A DNA stretch of 64,000 nt from Candidatus Thiosymbion ectosymbiont of Catanema sp. Cochon2018 (lineage in GTDB: Bacteria > Pseudomonadota > Gammaproteobacteria > Chromatiales > Chromatiaceae): NCBI GenBank assembly GCA_011392765.1, contig WYCW01000004.1, positions 863,673-927,672 on the forward strand, read 5' to 3'. The notes under the pieces are model-generated. The model made no database searches and had not been told where the DNA came from. It saw only the letters and a program-made list of their open reading frames with translations. Both the position numbers and the translations under genes were made by a program. Shown here piece by piece: positions 23,848-33,240 of this stretch; the first letter of the stretch is position 1, and every line of letters starts with the position of its first letter.

Positions 23848-24126
23848 TTAGTGATAATCGGTGATCTCTACATCGAAGGCGCTCGTGTCGCGCCAGCGAA
23901 AACACAACCGCCATTGCCGGTTGATGCGCAGGCTATACTGACCCCTCCGGTCACCGGAGAGCACCTCCAGCCGGTTGCCCGGAGGACTACGTAGAAAATC
24001 CAGCATTGCGGCCGCATCGAGCAGTTGCAGCTTACGCTCAGCCTGGCGCTGAAACGCCCGAAAACGCCGGGGACTTTCGCCTTCAAACAGTTGTTGCGTT
24101 TCTTTGTCCGCAAAGCTCTTGATCAT
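23848..24126 (-). CDS. higB: HigB-type toxin (RelE superfamily)
   Basis: 92 aa. MIKSFADKETQQLFEGESPR, RFRAFQRQAERKLQLLDAAA, LRSPPGNRLEVLSGDRRGQY, SLRINRQWRLCFRWRDTSAF, DVEITDYH: these are the blocks of the plasmid maintenance killer (HigB) family, including the terminal DYH. These toxins cut mRNA on the ribosome. The stop codon TAA (23848-23850) abuts the MITE end. The protein appears complete, so the toxin should still be active provided the antitoxin is made. Confidence 0.9.
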   Translation of the reverse strand: MIKSFADKETQQLFEGESPRRFRAFQRQAERKLQLLDAAAMLDFLRSPPGNRLEVLSGDRRGQYSLRINRQWRLCFRWRDTSAFDVEITDYH

Positions 24127-24184
24127 ACGGCGAGTATGGTGTCCACGCCGAGGGTCTGATAGGTGGCAATATGGACGCGGGCAT

Positions 24185-24420
24185 TCCTAGCGAGGCTTTG
24201 CCTCAGACCGACGAGGCATGATGCCCCAAAAGCCCCTCTCCCGTAAGGCCCCATCTCCTCCGCCCAACCAGCCGTTGGAGAACCTGGGTAGGTCGAAATC
24301 GAAATCGAAATCGGGATCGCAATCGGAATTTCGATCCCGATCCCGATCCTGATCCCGATTTGTGCACTGCATAAACTTGACTCATTTGTAAAGCTACGGG
24401 TCCCTTAAGGATCCTAGCAG
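24185..24420. repeat. composite dispersed repeat with hexamer array
   Basis: Order: GCGAGGCTTTGCCTCAGACC hairpin, CCCCTCTCCCGTAAGGCCCC segment, AACCAGCCGTTGGAGA segment, a GAAATC/GATCCC hexamer array (about 24295-24360), TGCACTGC, then CTTGACTCATTTGTAAAG and TCCTAG. Full copies also at 37141, 39292 (inverted) and 43000 (inverted). Confidence 0.85.
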
Positions 24421-24594
24421 CGCCCTTATATACCCGTTGCGTGTGAATGGTTGGCAAAACGAGAAAGGCGCAACACGACAACGACACGGCACAAGCCAAG
24501 GCCGTACCGCCCTTCCCGGAGCCCGTGAAGACCACGATGCAACAGGCATGGGGAGAGGTAACTTACTGAATAAAAAGGGATTTTATCCCATGAT

Positions 24595-24670
24595 TGGCGT
24601 CCCCAAGGGGAGTCGAACCCCTGTTGTCGCCGTGAAAGGGCGATGTCCTAGGCCTCTAGACGATGGGGAC
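24595..24670 (-). tRNA. tRNA-Glu (UUC)
   Basis: 76 nt with encoded CCA. Acceptor GTCCCCA/TGGGGAC, anticodon loop CTTTCAC giving UUC, T-arm AGGGGTTCGACTCCCCT. Read on the minus strand. It lies 59 bases downstream of tRNA-Ala and is probably cotranscribed. Confidence 0.95.
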
Positions 24671-24729
24671 GAGTCTGGTTTCCGGAAAAACCCGGTCACC
24701 ACATCCGATCGGACTTTCTTTAAAAGGAT

Positions 24730-24805
24730 TGGTGGAGCCAGGCGGGATCGAACCGCCGACCTCAACACTGCCAGTGTTGCGCTCTCCCGGCTGAGCTATG
24801 GCCCC
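24730..24805 (-). tRNA. tRNA-Ala (GGC)
   Basis: 76 nt with encoded CCA. Begins GGGGCCATAGCTCAGC; anticodon stem-loop CAACACTGGCAGTGTTG gives anticodon GGC; T-arm GGCGGTTCGATCCCGCC. Confidence 0.95.
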
Positions 24806-25150
24806 TCGATTCAGAACTGAGAAGTATAACTTTTAACCTCATGGTCGTCCAGTCGTTTTTCCGCACCACAAGGCCGACCCGGTAACCGGTGAACTGCAGA
24901 GACCTGCCTGCGGCAGGCAGGTGCTGAGGACGCAGGGAAATCGACCGCAAGTAAAGTCTCTGCGATCGGCGTGCAGCGGATGATTTCACCTCTGTTGAAT
25001 AGAAAACCGCGGTGCTGCCACCCGCCCTGCTGGAGAGTGTCGCAGAAGTAGCGCAGGCGTCCTCGCCTGCATCGAAAAATGCAGGCGGGGACGCCTGCGC
25101 TACTTTTGCGACATCCTCCTGAGATATGGGGGTTGAGGACGGCAAACGAC
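24806..25150. repeat. gene-free stretch with long hairpin 25038-25113
   Basis: 25038-25113 is an inverted repeat with arms GTAGCGCAGGCGTCC-type (GAAGTAGCGCAGGCGTCC / GGACGCCTGCGCTACTTTTG) and a short loop. A related hairpin lies at about 38507-38577. A smaller CCTGCCTGCGGCAGGCAGG palindrome is at about 24903. No ORF is supported. The promoter of the two tRNAs should lie here (above 24806, minus strand). Confidence 0.6.
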
Positions 25151-25405
25151 CTATCCCCCTGTAACCGGCGGGAAGAAGGCCACTTCGTCGCCGTCCTCGA
25201 CCGGGGTCTCGGGACGGGCCATCTCCTGGTTTACCGCCGCCAGGATGGTCTCGCCCTCCGCAAGGACCTCGGACCAGACACCACCGCGCCGATGCAGCAA
25301 GGCCGCGAGATCGGCAACCGTCGTCGGTTCGGCCGGGGAAGGGATCTCCTCGCCGGCGGTACCCAGCTGTTCACGCAGGCGGGCAAAGTAGAGGACTTTG
25401 ATCAT
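25151..25405 (-). CDS. moaD: MoaD, molybdopterin synthase small subunit
   Basis: 84-aa ubiquitin-like sulfur carrier for molybdenum cofactor synthesis. MIKVLYFARLREQLGTAGEE opens the beta-grasp fold. The C-terminus DEVAFFPPVTGG ends in the obligatory Gly-Gly that is adenylated and thiocarboxylated. It donates sulfur to precursor Z within the MoaD-MoaE complex. Its ATG overlaps the moeA stop (ATGA), so the two are translationally coupled. moaE is not seen in the window: downstream sequence turns into repeats and tRNAs, so moaE is probably encoded elsewhere. Confidence 0.95.
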   Translation of the reverse strand: MIKVLYFARLREQLGTAGEEIPSPAEPTTVADLAALLHRRGGVWSEVLAEGETILAAVNQEMARPETPVEDGDEVAFFPPVTGG

Positions 25406-26658
25406 CCGGTGAGCTCGCTGAAGGGAATGAATTCGATGGGGTCTCCCTCCTGCAGTGCCCGATCCTCGGGGATAACGGCCAAGCCATTGGCCCAGGCCAC
25501 GGAGGAGAGTACGGCGGAGGAACGGTTGGGGTAGAGATTCACCCGGGGCCGACTGCTGCCCTTACCCGGCTCCAGGCGCGCGCGTTGGAACTCGCGACGC
25601 TTGGCCGCCCGCGGCCAATCGAAGCCCGCCTCGGCGGTTACCGAGGCCGGACGAAGGGAACCCGTGATGCCCTGCATACGCCGGATGAAGGGCCGCGCGA
25701 AGAGACAGAAGGTGACGAACAGAGAGACAGGATTACCGGGACTGCCGATAAACGGAGTCCGCACCGCACCGATGTGGCCGAAGGCCAGCGGCTTGCCGGG
25801 GCGGATGGCGATCTGCCACAAGTCCAGGCTGCCCAGGCGCTCTACCGCCGGCTTGACGTGGTCCTCCTCGCCCACGGAAACGCCGCCGCTGGCCAGAATC
25901 AGGTCCGAGCGCTCGGTTGCGTCGGCCAGGGCCTGCATGGTGGCATCCAAGGTGTCCTTGACGATCCCTGAATCCAGGATCTCACAGCCCAGCTCTTCCA
26001 ACAGGCCGTTCAGGGTAAAGCGGTTGGAGTTGTAGATCTGTCCGGGCCCCAAGGGGGTACCGGGCATAACCAGTTCGTCGCCGCTGGAAAAGACGGCGAC
26101 CCGCAGGCGGCGGCGGACGGTCAGCTCGGCGCTGCCCACTGAGGCGGCGAGCCCGAGGTGCTGGGCCTCGAGACGGATACCGGCACCGATAACCTGGGAA
26201 CCGGCGGTGATATCCTCGCCGACGCGGCGGATGTTGGCGCCGGTCTTGAGGTCCGGGGGTACTTGAACCCAATCGCCATCGGCAACGCACGACTCCTGGA
26301 TGACCACGGTATCGGCGCCCGCGGGTACCGGGGCGCCGGTGAAGATGCGCGCCGCCGTGCCGGGCTTCAGCGGTGGTCCGGCAACGCCGGCCGGAATGCG
26401 CTGGGAGATGGGCAACCGACCGCCGCTCGCCGCCAGGTCGGCGATGCGAATCGCGTAACCGTCCATCGCGCTGTTGTCCCAGCCGGGGACGTCGATGGTG
26501 CTCATCACGGGCTCGGCCAATACCCGCCCGAGTCCGGATCCGGTGGGAATGCGCTCGCTGTCCGCGATGGGCCGGGATCGGGCCAACAAGAGTTCGAGGG
26601 CCTCCTCCATGGAGAGGGGGGACCGGGGTGTCTCGGAGCAGTCGCTACGGACGGTCAT
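25402..26658 (-). CDS. moeA: MoeA, molybdopterin molybdenumtransferase
   Basis: 418 aa, typical length. MoeA inserts molybdate into adenylated molybdopterin. Recognisable blocks: GRVLAEPVMSTIDVPGWDNS (substrate loop), MDGYAIRIADLA, GAPVPAGADTVVIQE, RVGEDITAGSQVI, VFSSGDELV, and LASGGVSVGEEDHVKPAVER with the MPT-binding SGG. FIGSPGNPVSLFVTFCLFAR and a C-terminal domain IV follow. The start at MTVRSDCSETPRSP has CAGGACAATCC upstream. It forms a two-gene operon with moaD. Cytoplasmic. No damage seen. Confidence 0.96.
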   Translation of the reverse strand: MTVRSDCSETPRSPLSMEEALELLLARSRPIADSERIPTGSGLGRVLAEPVMSTIDVPGWDNSAMDGYAIRIADLAASGGRLPISQRIPAGVAGPPLKPGTAARIFTGAPVPAGADTVVIQESCVADGDWVQVPPDLKTGANIRRVGEDITAGSQVIGAGIRLEAQHLGLAASVGSAELTVRRRLRVAVFSSGDELVMPGTPLGPGQIYNSNRFTLNGLLEELGCEILDSGIVKDTLDATMQALADATERSDLILASGGVSVGEEDHVKPAVERLGSLDLWQIAIRPGKPLAFGHIGAVRTPFIGSPGNPVSLFVTFCLFARPFIRRMQGITGSLRPASVTAEAGFDWPRAAKRREFQRARLEPGKGSSRPRVNLYPNRSSAVLSSVAWANGLAVIPEDRALQEGDPIEFIPFSELTG

Positions 26659-27090
26659 AAGGATTGTCCTGATCTATTACAGCATCATTGATGCGGTTCG
26701 CCGTGGCCAGGCGTCCATCGATGCGGTTCGCGGCCCGCTGCGCCTCCCTGCACAGCAGGCACTCACCACACCACTGATGCGGTTCGCGCCCGCCGGTAGT
26801 GCCATCCTGAACGACCAACCGCGCTCACCGCATCCTACGTCCATCCTACGGGCTGCTTTTAGGGTAGCACGACAAGCCGGGCAGGTCGGGTCAGGCGCGG
26901 ATTCCGGTGTTTTGTTTGGTTGTGCCGATGAATCCGGGCGCGCCGTAACCCGATGGTAAAGACCAACCTGCAGTACGGTTTGTCGGTTACGGCGCGTTGG
27001 ACTCACCGACACACGGCAACCTTGAAAAGCGCACCTGATCCGACCTACCTTAGTCTGCGTAATCTGCGGATTCAAAATGCGAACACGAAC
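26659..27090. other. divergent intergenic region between moeA and uvrA
   Basis: 432 bases holding both promoters. Three short copies of GATGCGGTTCGC lie at about 26692, 26720 and 26778, and a CACCGCATCCTACG segment near 26829. An ORF in phase with uvrA runs back to 26953, but its codons lack UvrA character. No SOS box could be pointed to with confidence. Confidence 0.4.
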
Positions 27091-29916
27091 ATGGACACCA
27101 TCCGCATCCGCGGCGCTCGTACCCACAACCTCAAGAATCTGGATCTGGACCTGCCGCGGGATCGGCTGATCGTGCTCACCGGGCTGTCCGGGTCCGGCAA
27201 ATCCTCGCTGGCCTTCGATACCATCTACGCGGAGGGACAGCGTCGCTATGTGGAATCCCTGTCCGCCTACGCCCGCCAGTTCCTGTCGATGATGGACAAG
27301 CCGGATCTGGACCACATCGAGGGGCTGTCGCCGGCCATCTCCATCGAGCAGAAGACGACCTCCCACAACCCCCGCTCCACCGTCGGCACCATCACCGAGA
27401 TCTACGATTACCTGCGCCTGCTCTTCGCTCGGGTCGGCACCCCTCATTGTCCTAAGCACGGCACCTCCCTTACGGCCCAGACCGTGAGCCAGATGGTGGA
27501 CCAGGTCCTGGCCCTGCCCGGTGGTGAAAAACTGATGCTGCTGGCCCCGGTGGTCTCCGAGCGCAAGGGGGAGTATCACCGCCTGCTCGGTGAGCTCCAC
27601 GCCCAGGGCTTCATCCGTGCCCGTATCGACGGCGAGTTGTTCGAGCTCGACGCCCCCCCGGAGCTGGATCTCAGGCGCAAGCATACTATCGAAGTGGTGG
27701 TGGACCGCTTTCGGGTCCGACCGGACCTCGCACTCCGGCTCGCCGAGTCCTTCGAGACCGCCCTGGGCCTTTCGGACGGGCTGGCGCGGGTGGCCCGGAT
27801 CGACGCGCCGGACCAGGAGGAGTTGCTGTTTTCCGCCTCCTTCGCCTGCCCCGAGTGCGGCTACAGCGTTGCGGACCTGGAGCCGCGGCTGTTTTCCTTC
27901 AACAACCCGGCGGGCGCCTGCCCCACCTGCGACGGCTTGGGCGTCGAGCAGTTCTTCGACCCGGCCAAGGTCGTAAGTCACCCCCAATCGAGTCTCGCCG
28001 GGGGGGCCATCCGCGGCTGGGACCGGCGCAATGCCTACTATTTCCAGCTGATCCGCGCCCTCGGCGCCCACTATGGCTTCGACGTGGAGACCCCCTGGCA
28101 GGCGCTATCGGAGAAGGCACGCAAGCTGGTCCTCTATGGCTCCGGGCGGGAGAAGATCAAATTTACCCTGCCCCACGAACGCGGCTCCGGCAAGTTGCGA
28201 CCCTTCGAGGGCATCCTCCCCAATATGGAGCGCCGCTACCGGGAAACGGACTCCAACACGGTGCGCGAGGAGCTCGCCCGCTACATCTCCCGGCAGTCCT
28301 GCCCCGACTGCGCTGGCTCCCGCCTCAACGAGGCGGCGCGTCACGTGCTGGTCGCCGACCACAACCTGCCGCGGCTGGCCGCCCTGCCCGTGGGCGAGTC
28401 CCTCCACTTCTTCGAGACCCTGAGCCTGCCCGGCCGGCACGGTGAGATCGGCGCCAAGATCATCAAGGAAATCGCCCTGCGATTGCGGTTCCTGGTAGAC
28501 GTGGGCCTCGACTACCTGACCCTGGAGAGAAGCGCCGATTCCCTGTCCGGCGGCGAGGCCCAGAGAATCCGACTCGCCAGCCAGATTGGCGCCGGCCTGG
28601 TGGGCGTCATGTATATCCTGGACGAGCCTTCCATCGGTCTGCACCAACGCGACAATGCCCGCCTGCTGCGCACCCTCACCCACCTGCGGGACCTGGGCAA
28701 CACCGTCATCGTGGTCGAGCACGACGAGGAAGCCATCCGCACCGCCGACCTGGTGGTGGACCTGGGACCCGGCGCCGGCGTTCACGGCGGCAAGATCGTG
28801 TCTCAGGGCACGAGCGACGAGGTGGCCGCCGATCCCGGTTCCCTTACCGGCCGTTATCTGTGCGGCGACCTGCGCATCGAGATCCCGGCCGCCCGCACCC
28901 CTGTGGACCCCGAACGCCAACTGTGGGTGCGAGGGGCCTGCGGCCATAACCTGAAGGGCATCGACACCGCCATCCCGGTGGGCACCTTCTGCTGCATCAC
29001 CGGCGTCTCGGGCTCCGGCAAGTCCACCCTCATCAACGACACCCTCTACCCGGCCATCGCCCGCCGACTCAACGGCGCGGTCTCGAGCCCGGCCCAACAC
29101 GGATCGATCGAAGGGTTGGACCACTTCGACAAGGTAGTAGACATCGATCAGAGCCCCATCGGTCGCACCCCCCGCTCCAATCCCGCCACCTACACCGGCC
29201 TCTTCGGCCCGGTGCGGGAGCTGTTCGCCGCCGTGCCCGAGGCCCGCTCCCGCGGCTACACCCCCGGCCGGTTCAGCTTCAACGTCAAAGGGGGGCGCTG
29301 CGAAACCTGCCGCGGGGACGGCTTGATCCGGGTCGAAATGCATTTTCTACCGGACGTCTACGTCCAGTGCGATACCTGCCGGGGCCGGAGGTACAACCGC
29401 GAGACCCTGGAAATCCGCTACAAGGGCAAGACCATCGACCAGGTCCTCGACCTCACGGTAGAAGACGCCGCGGACTTCTTCTCCGCCGTCCCGGTCATCA
29501 AACGCAAGCTCCAGACCCTGATCGACGTGGGACTGGCCTACATCCGCCTCGGCCAGAGCGCCACCACCCTGTCCGGGGGAGAAGCCCAGCGGGTCAAGCT
29601 GTCACGGGAACTCAGCAAGCGGGATACCGGCCGCACCCTCTACATCCTGGACGAACCCACGACCGGCCTCCATTTCGAGGACGTCAAGCAACTCCTGCAA
29701 GTCCTTCACCGCTTGCGCGACCACGGCAACACGGTGGTCGTCATCGAACACAACCTGGACGTCATCAAGACCGCAGATTGGATCCTCGACCTGGGACCGG
29801 AGGGTGGTGATAAAGGCGGCGAGATCGTCGCCACGGGTACTCCCGAGCAGATTGCCGCCAATCCGGACTCCCATACCGGACGGTTCCTCAAGCCCCATCT
29901 GGAGCGGGGGTGGTGA
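27091..29916 (+). CDS. uvrA: UvrA, excinuclease ABC subunit A
   Basis: 941 aa, standard size. UvrA is the ABC-type ATPase that, with UvrB, finds bulky DNA damage in nucleotide excision repair. Start at [20 protein letters not shown]; the upstream extension is not conserved. First Walker [14 protein letters not shown] (about residue 31). Zinc module CPECGYSV...CPTCDGLG (about 250-280). First signature [18 protein letters not shown] and Walker [16 protein letters not shown]. Second Walker [18 protein letters not shown] (about 640). Second zinc module CETCRGDG...CDTCRGRRY. Second signature [18 protein letters not shown] and [15 protein letters not shown]. All motifs are intact. A 412-codon antisense ORF is a shadow. 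Confidence 0.97.
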   Translation: MDTIRIRGARTHNLKNLDLDLPRDRLIVLTGLSGSGKSSLAFDTIYAEGQRRYVESLSAYARQFLSMMDKPDLDHIEGLSPAISIEQKTTSHNPRSTVGTITEIYDYLRLLFARVGTPHCPKHGTSLTAQTVSQMVDQVLALPGGEKLMLLAPVVSERKGEYHRLLGELHAQGFIRARIDGELFELDAPPELDLRRKHTIEVVVDRFRVRPDLALRLAESFETALGLSDGLARVARIDAPDQEELLFSASFACPECGYSVADLEPRLFSFNNPAGACPTCDGLGVEQFFDPAKVVSHPQSSLAGGAIRGWDRRNAYYFQLIRALGAHYGFDVETPWQALSEKARKLVLYGSGREKIKFTLPHERGSGKLRPFEGILPNMERRYRETDSNTVREELARYISRQSCPDCAGSRLNEAARHVLVADHNLPRLAALPVGESLHFFETLSLPGRHGEIGAKIIKEIALRLRFLVDVGLDYLTLERSADSLSGGEAQRIRLASQIGAGLVGVMYILDEPSIGLHQRDNARLLRTLTHLRDLGNTVIVVEHDEEAIRTADLVVDLGPGAGVHGGKIVSQGTSDEVAADPGSLTGRYLCGDLRIEIPAARTPVDPERQLWVRGACGHNLKGIDTAIPVGTFCCITGVSGSGKSTLINDTLYPAIARRLNGAVSSPAQHGSIEGLDHFDKVVDIDQSPIGRTPRSNPATYTGLFGPVRELFAAVPEARSRGYTPGRFSFNVKGGRCETCRGDGLIRVEMHFLPDVYVQCDTCRGRRYNRETLEIRYKGKTIDQVLDLTVEDAADFFSAVPVIKRKLQTLIDVGLAYIRLGQSATTLSGGEAQRVKLSRELSKRDTGRTLYILDEPTTGLHFEDVKQLLQVLHRLRDHGNTVVVIEHNLDVIKTADWILDLGPEGGDKGGEIVATGTPEQIAANPDSHTGRFLKPHLERGW

Positions 29917-30064
29917 GCCCGTAGATACGGTAGGTCGCCGGGCTCGTCCCGACGCAGGGCGAGCGAAATCTCATGATGATTAACGAAGCGGTAGACTGGG
30001 TTGAGGAACGAAACCCAGCTTTCGCATACTGAACACGACCGCGGGTTGACTACGACAAGTAACG

Positions 30065-30400
30065 ATGGCCGAGAACATGGGATTTAATACGGAACCGACC
30101 GGTTACGAGAAAACCATCCTGTCGGATCTACAAGGTGCTTGGCAGTGCCTGCGCGGGGAAGTGGCCGAGAATCCGGGGTTCAATAGTTGGGAGCGGGCGC
30201 TTTTTCACATCGACGAGGCCATGAGCTGGGAATCCGTGCGCAACCTCCGACAGATGCAGCGCAGCCTGATACTTGTGCGCAATATTCTCCGACAGGCTGA
30301 CGCACCGGATGGCGTGACCGAGTGCCTGGAGGTCGTGAGTGAACTCATGGACGAGACGCTGGAGGCGCTCTCAAACGGTGAAATTCGACCTGTTGTCTAG
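30065..30400 (+). CDS. small hypothetical protein
   Basis: 111 aa: MAENMGFNTEPTGYEKTILS, DLQGAWQCLRGEVAENPGFN, SWERALFHIDEAMSWESVRN, LRQMQRSLILVRNILRQADA, PDGVTECLEVVSELMDETLE. It is helical and acidic, with two cysteines and no signal peptide or membrane segment. Codon use is like the core genes, which supports a real gene; the ribosome site is weak (GACAAGTAACG). I do not recognise a family. The stop codon TAG lies in the left end of a MITE (TAGGGGGCGTTCTCAATTGAG), so the C-terminus may have been changed by that insertion. Confidence 0.55.
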   Translation: MAENMGFNTEPTGYEKTILSDLQGAWQCLRGEVAENPGFNSWERALFHIDEAMSWESVRNLRQMQRSLILVRNILRQADAPDGVTECLEVVSELMDETLEALSNGEIRPVV

Positions 30401-30440
30401 GGGGCGTTCTCAATTGAGCCGAATCCTCGTGAAAATCAAG
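30398..30440. repeat. single left end of a TA-flanked MITE family
   Basis: TAGGGGGCGTTCTCAATTGA followed by GCCGAATCCTCGTGAAAATCAAGC matches the left end of the complete element at 33456-33623. No matching right end is nearby. Another single end lies at 38466. Confidence 0.7.
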
Positions 30441-30504
30441 CACATCAGACCCCTGCAACAGCGGCTACGAGTTTCCGAGACACTCCGCGGCGCGGAGCTT
30501 GTGC

Positions 30505-30700
30505 GTTCCCACGCGGCGAGACTGTGAAAGTATTGCTGAATTTTCAGAGGGCCAGGGACAGAGCGACACAATCTCCCCAGATTAAGCGTCATAGCTTTTC
30601 CCTAGCCCCACATGGTGCGGAATTTTGCATGGAACACGTCAATCTCATTCCACCGTCTCCGGGAAAACCGAATACTTTCACAGTCTCGGCGCGTGGGAAC
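30505..30700. mobile_element. 170-bp MITE (30518-30687) in the loop of a hairpin
   Basis: Perfect 17-bp ends GAGACTGTGAAAGTATT (30518-30534) and complement (30671-30687). The first 13 bases equal the IS1182 ends at 2625. The flanks are GTTCCCACGC+GGC and GGC+GCGTGGGAAC. With one GGC removed they form GTTCCCACGC-GGC-GCGTGGGAAC, a 10-bp stem with a 3-base loop. Confidence 0.85.
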
Positions 30701-30750
30701 GAGAAAAATAAGCACGAAGTAATCCAATGCCGAAATACAGGTGAAAACTA

Positions 30751-33240
30751 ATGTATCGGATTTCTATTTTTTCCGGTCGAAGACAAAAGAAACTCATTGG
30801 TTTCCCGACCCTTCTGCTTGGTGTGGCTTTCTTCGTTTCCACCGAGATCTGCATCGCAGCACAATCTCAAGTACCCTGCTATGAAGAAGGAGCGACTTCC
30901 CCCAGTTCCTTACTGGCGTGCGTCGATCCCTTTATCGGTACGAAAGGAAAGGCCAATGGATTCCCCGGCCCACAACTACCATTCGGGATGGTCAGCCTGA
31001 GCCCGGACTGCGGCGATTTGACAACCAACTCCGGCTACCGTAGCGAAAAAAGCAGTGACAATACCATCAGAGGATTCAGTCATCTCCATGTAAGCGGCAC
31101 CGGCGGAGGTCCGAAGTACGGTGTTATTCTGCTCTCTCCCGTTCAGGGTGATCTCGACCCATCCAATTACGGATCAAAAAACAGAAGCAGAGAACAGGCG
31201 AGGCCGGGATACTACAGCGTTCACCTGGATGACTACGAGACAACTGCGGAATTGACCACTTCGCACAGCGTTGGTGTCCACCGATATACTTTTCCCTCAT
31301 CGACCGATTCCGGAATTCTTTTGGACGTCCGGCATCACCTTACGCAAAGGGTGGATTTAGCAGAGATTTACAGGGAAGATCAGACATTCGAGGGTGGTGA
31401 AGTACGACTTCTCTCGAATCGTGAGATCGCCGGCTTCGGCAAATACAAGGGGGGATGGAACAAAGGGGAAACCTATACAGTATATTTTTATGCGGTTTTC
31501 GACACCGATGCGAAAAGCGGCGGTGTATGGGACAAAGATGAAATACGCACAACGGATTTCGACACCGATGCAGAAAGCAACGATGTTTGGGATGGAAAAT
31601 GTCCAAAGGATACAAAGGACAAATGTGCAGATGCCACTCCGAAAGAACGGTTGGGGGCCTTCTTTTCATACGATACGACTCCTGACAAGCCTATCCTCGT
31701 GAAGGTAGGTATTTCGTTCAGGAGCGTCGACAAGGCGCGGCAGAATATCGAGAGAGAAGTACCGGATTGGGATTTCGATAAAGTCCTTCGGTCCGCGGAA
31801 AGCAAATGGGAATCGGTCCTGAGCAAAGTACAGGTCAAAGTGGACCCTGCAAATCGACATAATTCAGCCGATCTCGTCGGCCTTTACTCTGCATTGTACC
31901 GATCGCATCTGATGCCCCATGACAGAACCGGCGAACATCCTGATCCTGAATGGGAACCCGAAGCCGATTATTTCGACGATTATTATGCGATTTGGGATAC
32001 CTACCGCACACTCCATCCGTTGTTGACAATCATCCAACCGGAGATGCAGTCGCGGATGGTGCAGTCATTGCTGCATATCTACAAACATGACGGCTATCTG
32101 CCCGATGCGCGTAGCGGAAACTCCAACGGCAGGACCCAGGGGGGAAGCAACGCCGATATCCTTATAGCCGACGCATTTGCAAAGGGTCTTGCGGGCATCG
32201 ATTACGAGCTGGCGTTGGAGGCCATGCGGAAGAACGCAGAAGTCATTCCGTATCCCGACGATGCGGAGAAACACGGCCGGGGTGGGTTACTCGACTTCAT
32301 CAACAAGGGATACGTCTCGACCGATTACAATCGATCCGGTACCAGAACCGTAGAATACAGCTACAACGACTTCGCTATTGCATCGGTGGCGGCCGGTCTC
32401 GGAAAGAAACGGCTTGCAGCCAAGTATCTGGCGCGTTCCGGAAATTGGAAAAACCTGTGGAATCTGGGGTACTCGTCATTTGGTTTCACGGGCTTTATCC
32501 ATCCAAGAGATCGGAAAGGGAAGTGGAGCCCCGGGTTTTCGGCTTTAGAAGGCAGAACCTGGCATGATGTCTTTTATGAGGACAATACTTGGTCCTACTC
32601 CCTGGCAATTCCGCATGACGTTGCCGGCCTGATAAAAAAGATCGGTTCACCGAAGCTGCTGAGTAAAAGACTGGATTTCTTATTCGACGGGCACCGTCAG
32701 CACTCCATTCGACCCGAGCTCATGTTCAGGATCGGCAACGAACCGGACTTCCTGACCCCTTACCTGTATCTTTGGGCCGGTGAACCCCACAAGGCGGCCC
32801 AGCGGGTCACAGAGACCTTGCGGACTTATTTCCGCAGTAAACCGGACGGAGAGCCCCGGCTGCCGGGAAACGACGACGCCGGCGCCCTTTCGAGCTGGTA
32901 CATCTTCAGTTCCTCGGGCTTCTATCCATTAGCAGGAACGGATATCTACCTCGTTACCCGTCCGGGCTTTCCGGAAATCTCTTTTTCTCTGAGCAATGGA
33001 AAGCGGTTTACCGTGAAGGTAAGAAACTATGCTCCCGCTGATAAGATGCCTTACATAAAGAAGGCCCGTTTAAATGGAAAGGAGCTGACTCGCGCCTGGT
33101 TCAGGCACTCGGAAATCGCTCAGGGAGGCACCTTAGAGCTGGTCCTGGCAGAAACCCCTTCGGATTGGGCGACGGATCCGGAGAATGTACCGCCGTCAGG
33201 CGAGAAGCTGCTGCCTTCCGATATCGAATTACAACCCTAA
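30751..33240 (+). CDS. GH92-family alpha-mannosidase-like glycosidase, secreted
   Basis: 829 aa. A signal peptide (GFPTLLLGVAFFVSTEICIA, cleavage near AAQ) exports it. The mature protein starts with the GH92 hallmark LLACVDPFIGTKGKANGFPG, then QLPFGMVSLSPDCGDLTTNS, GFSHLHVSGTGGGPKYG, and DTYRTLHPLLTIIQPEMQSR. GYLPDARSGNSNGRTQGGSN and NDDAGALSSWYIFSSSGFYP (the GNDDAG acid region) follow, then AGTDIYLVTRPGFPEISFSL. GH92 enzymes are calcium-dependent exo-alpha-mannosidases acting on glycan chains. An imperfect internal repeat FDTDAKSGGVWDK / FDTDAESNDVWDG lies near residue 250. It stands alone between repeats, without sugar transport genes. Family clear; exact linkage specificity unknown. Confidence 0.92.
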   Translation: MYRISIFSGRRQKKLIGFPTLLLGVAFFVSTEICIAAQSQVPCYEEGATSPSSLLACVDPFIGTKGKANGFPGPQLPFGMVSLSPDCGDLTTNSGYRSEKSSDNTIRGFSHLHVSGTGGGPKYGVILLSPVQGDLDPSNYGSKNRSREQARPGYYSVHLDDYETTAELTTSHSVGVHRYTFPSSTDSGILLDVRHHLTQRVDLAEIYREDQTFEGGEVRLLSNREIAGFGKYKGGWNKGETYTVYFYAVFDTDAKSGGVWDKDEIRTTDFDTDAESNDVWDGKCPKDTKDKCADATPKERLGAFFSYDTTPDKPILVKVGISFRSVDKARQNIEREVPDWDFDKVLRSAESKWESVLSKVQVKVDPANRHNSADLVGLYSALYRSHLMPHDRTGEHPDPEWEPEADYFDDYYAIWDTYRTLHPLLTIIQPEMQSRMVQSLLHIYKHDGYLPDARSGNSNGRTQGGSNADILIADAFAKGLAGIDYELALEAMRKNAEVIPYPDDAEKHGRGGLLDFINKGYVSTDYNRSGTRTVEYSYNDFAIASVAAGLGKKRLAAKYLARSGNWKNLWNLGYSSFGFTGFIHPRDRKGKWSPGFSALEGRTWHDVFYEDNTWSYSLAIPHDVAGLIKKIGSPKLLSKRLDFLFDGHRQHSIRPELMFRIGNEPDFLTPYLYLWAGEPHKAAQRVTETLRTYFRSKPDGEPRLPGNDDAGALSSWYIFSSSGFYPLAGTDIYLVTRPGFPEISFSLSNGKRFTVKVRNYAPADKMPYIKKARLNGKELTRAWFRHSEIAQGGTLELVLAETPSDWATDPENVPPSGEKLLPSDIELQP

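Noticed and set aside
24295..24360. Hexamer array GATCCC/GAAATC as a CRISPR or telomere-like array
   Set aside because: No spacers, short units, and the array is one module of a larger dispersed repeat present several times.
26953..27090. N-terminal extension of UvrA
   Set aside because: UvrA proteins begin at the [15 protein letters not shown] block; the extra codons are in the intergenic region.
28105..29343. 412-codon minus-strand ORF
   Set aside because: Shadow of uvrA; sequence is Gly/Ala/Val-biased reverse complement of conserved motifs.
30536..30670. Possible gene inside the 170-bp element
   Set aside because: Only short ORFs, no ribosome site and no protein resemblance; treated as MITE interior.
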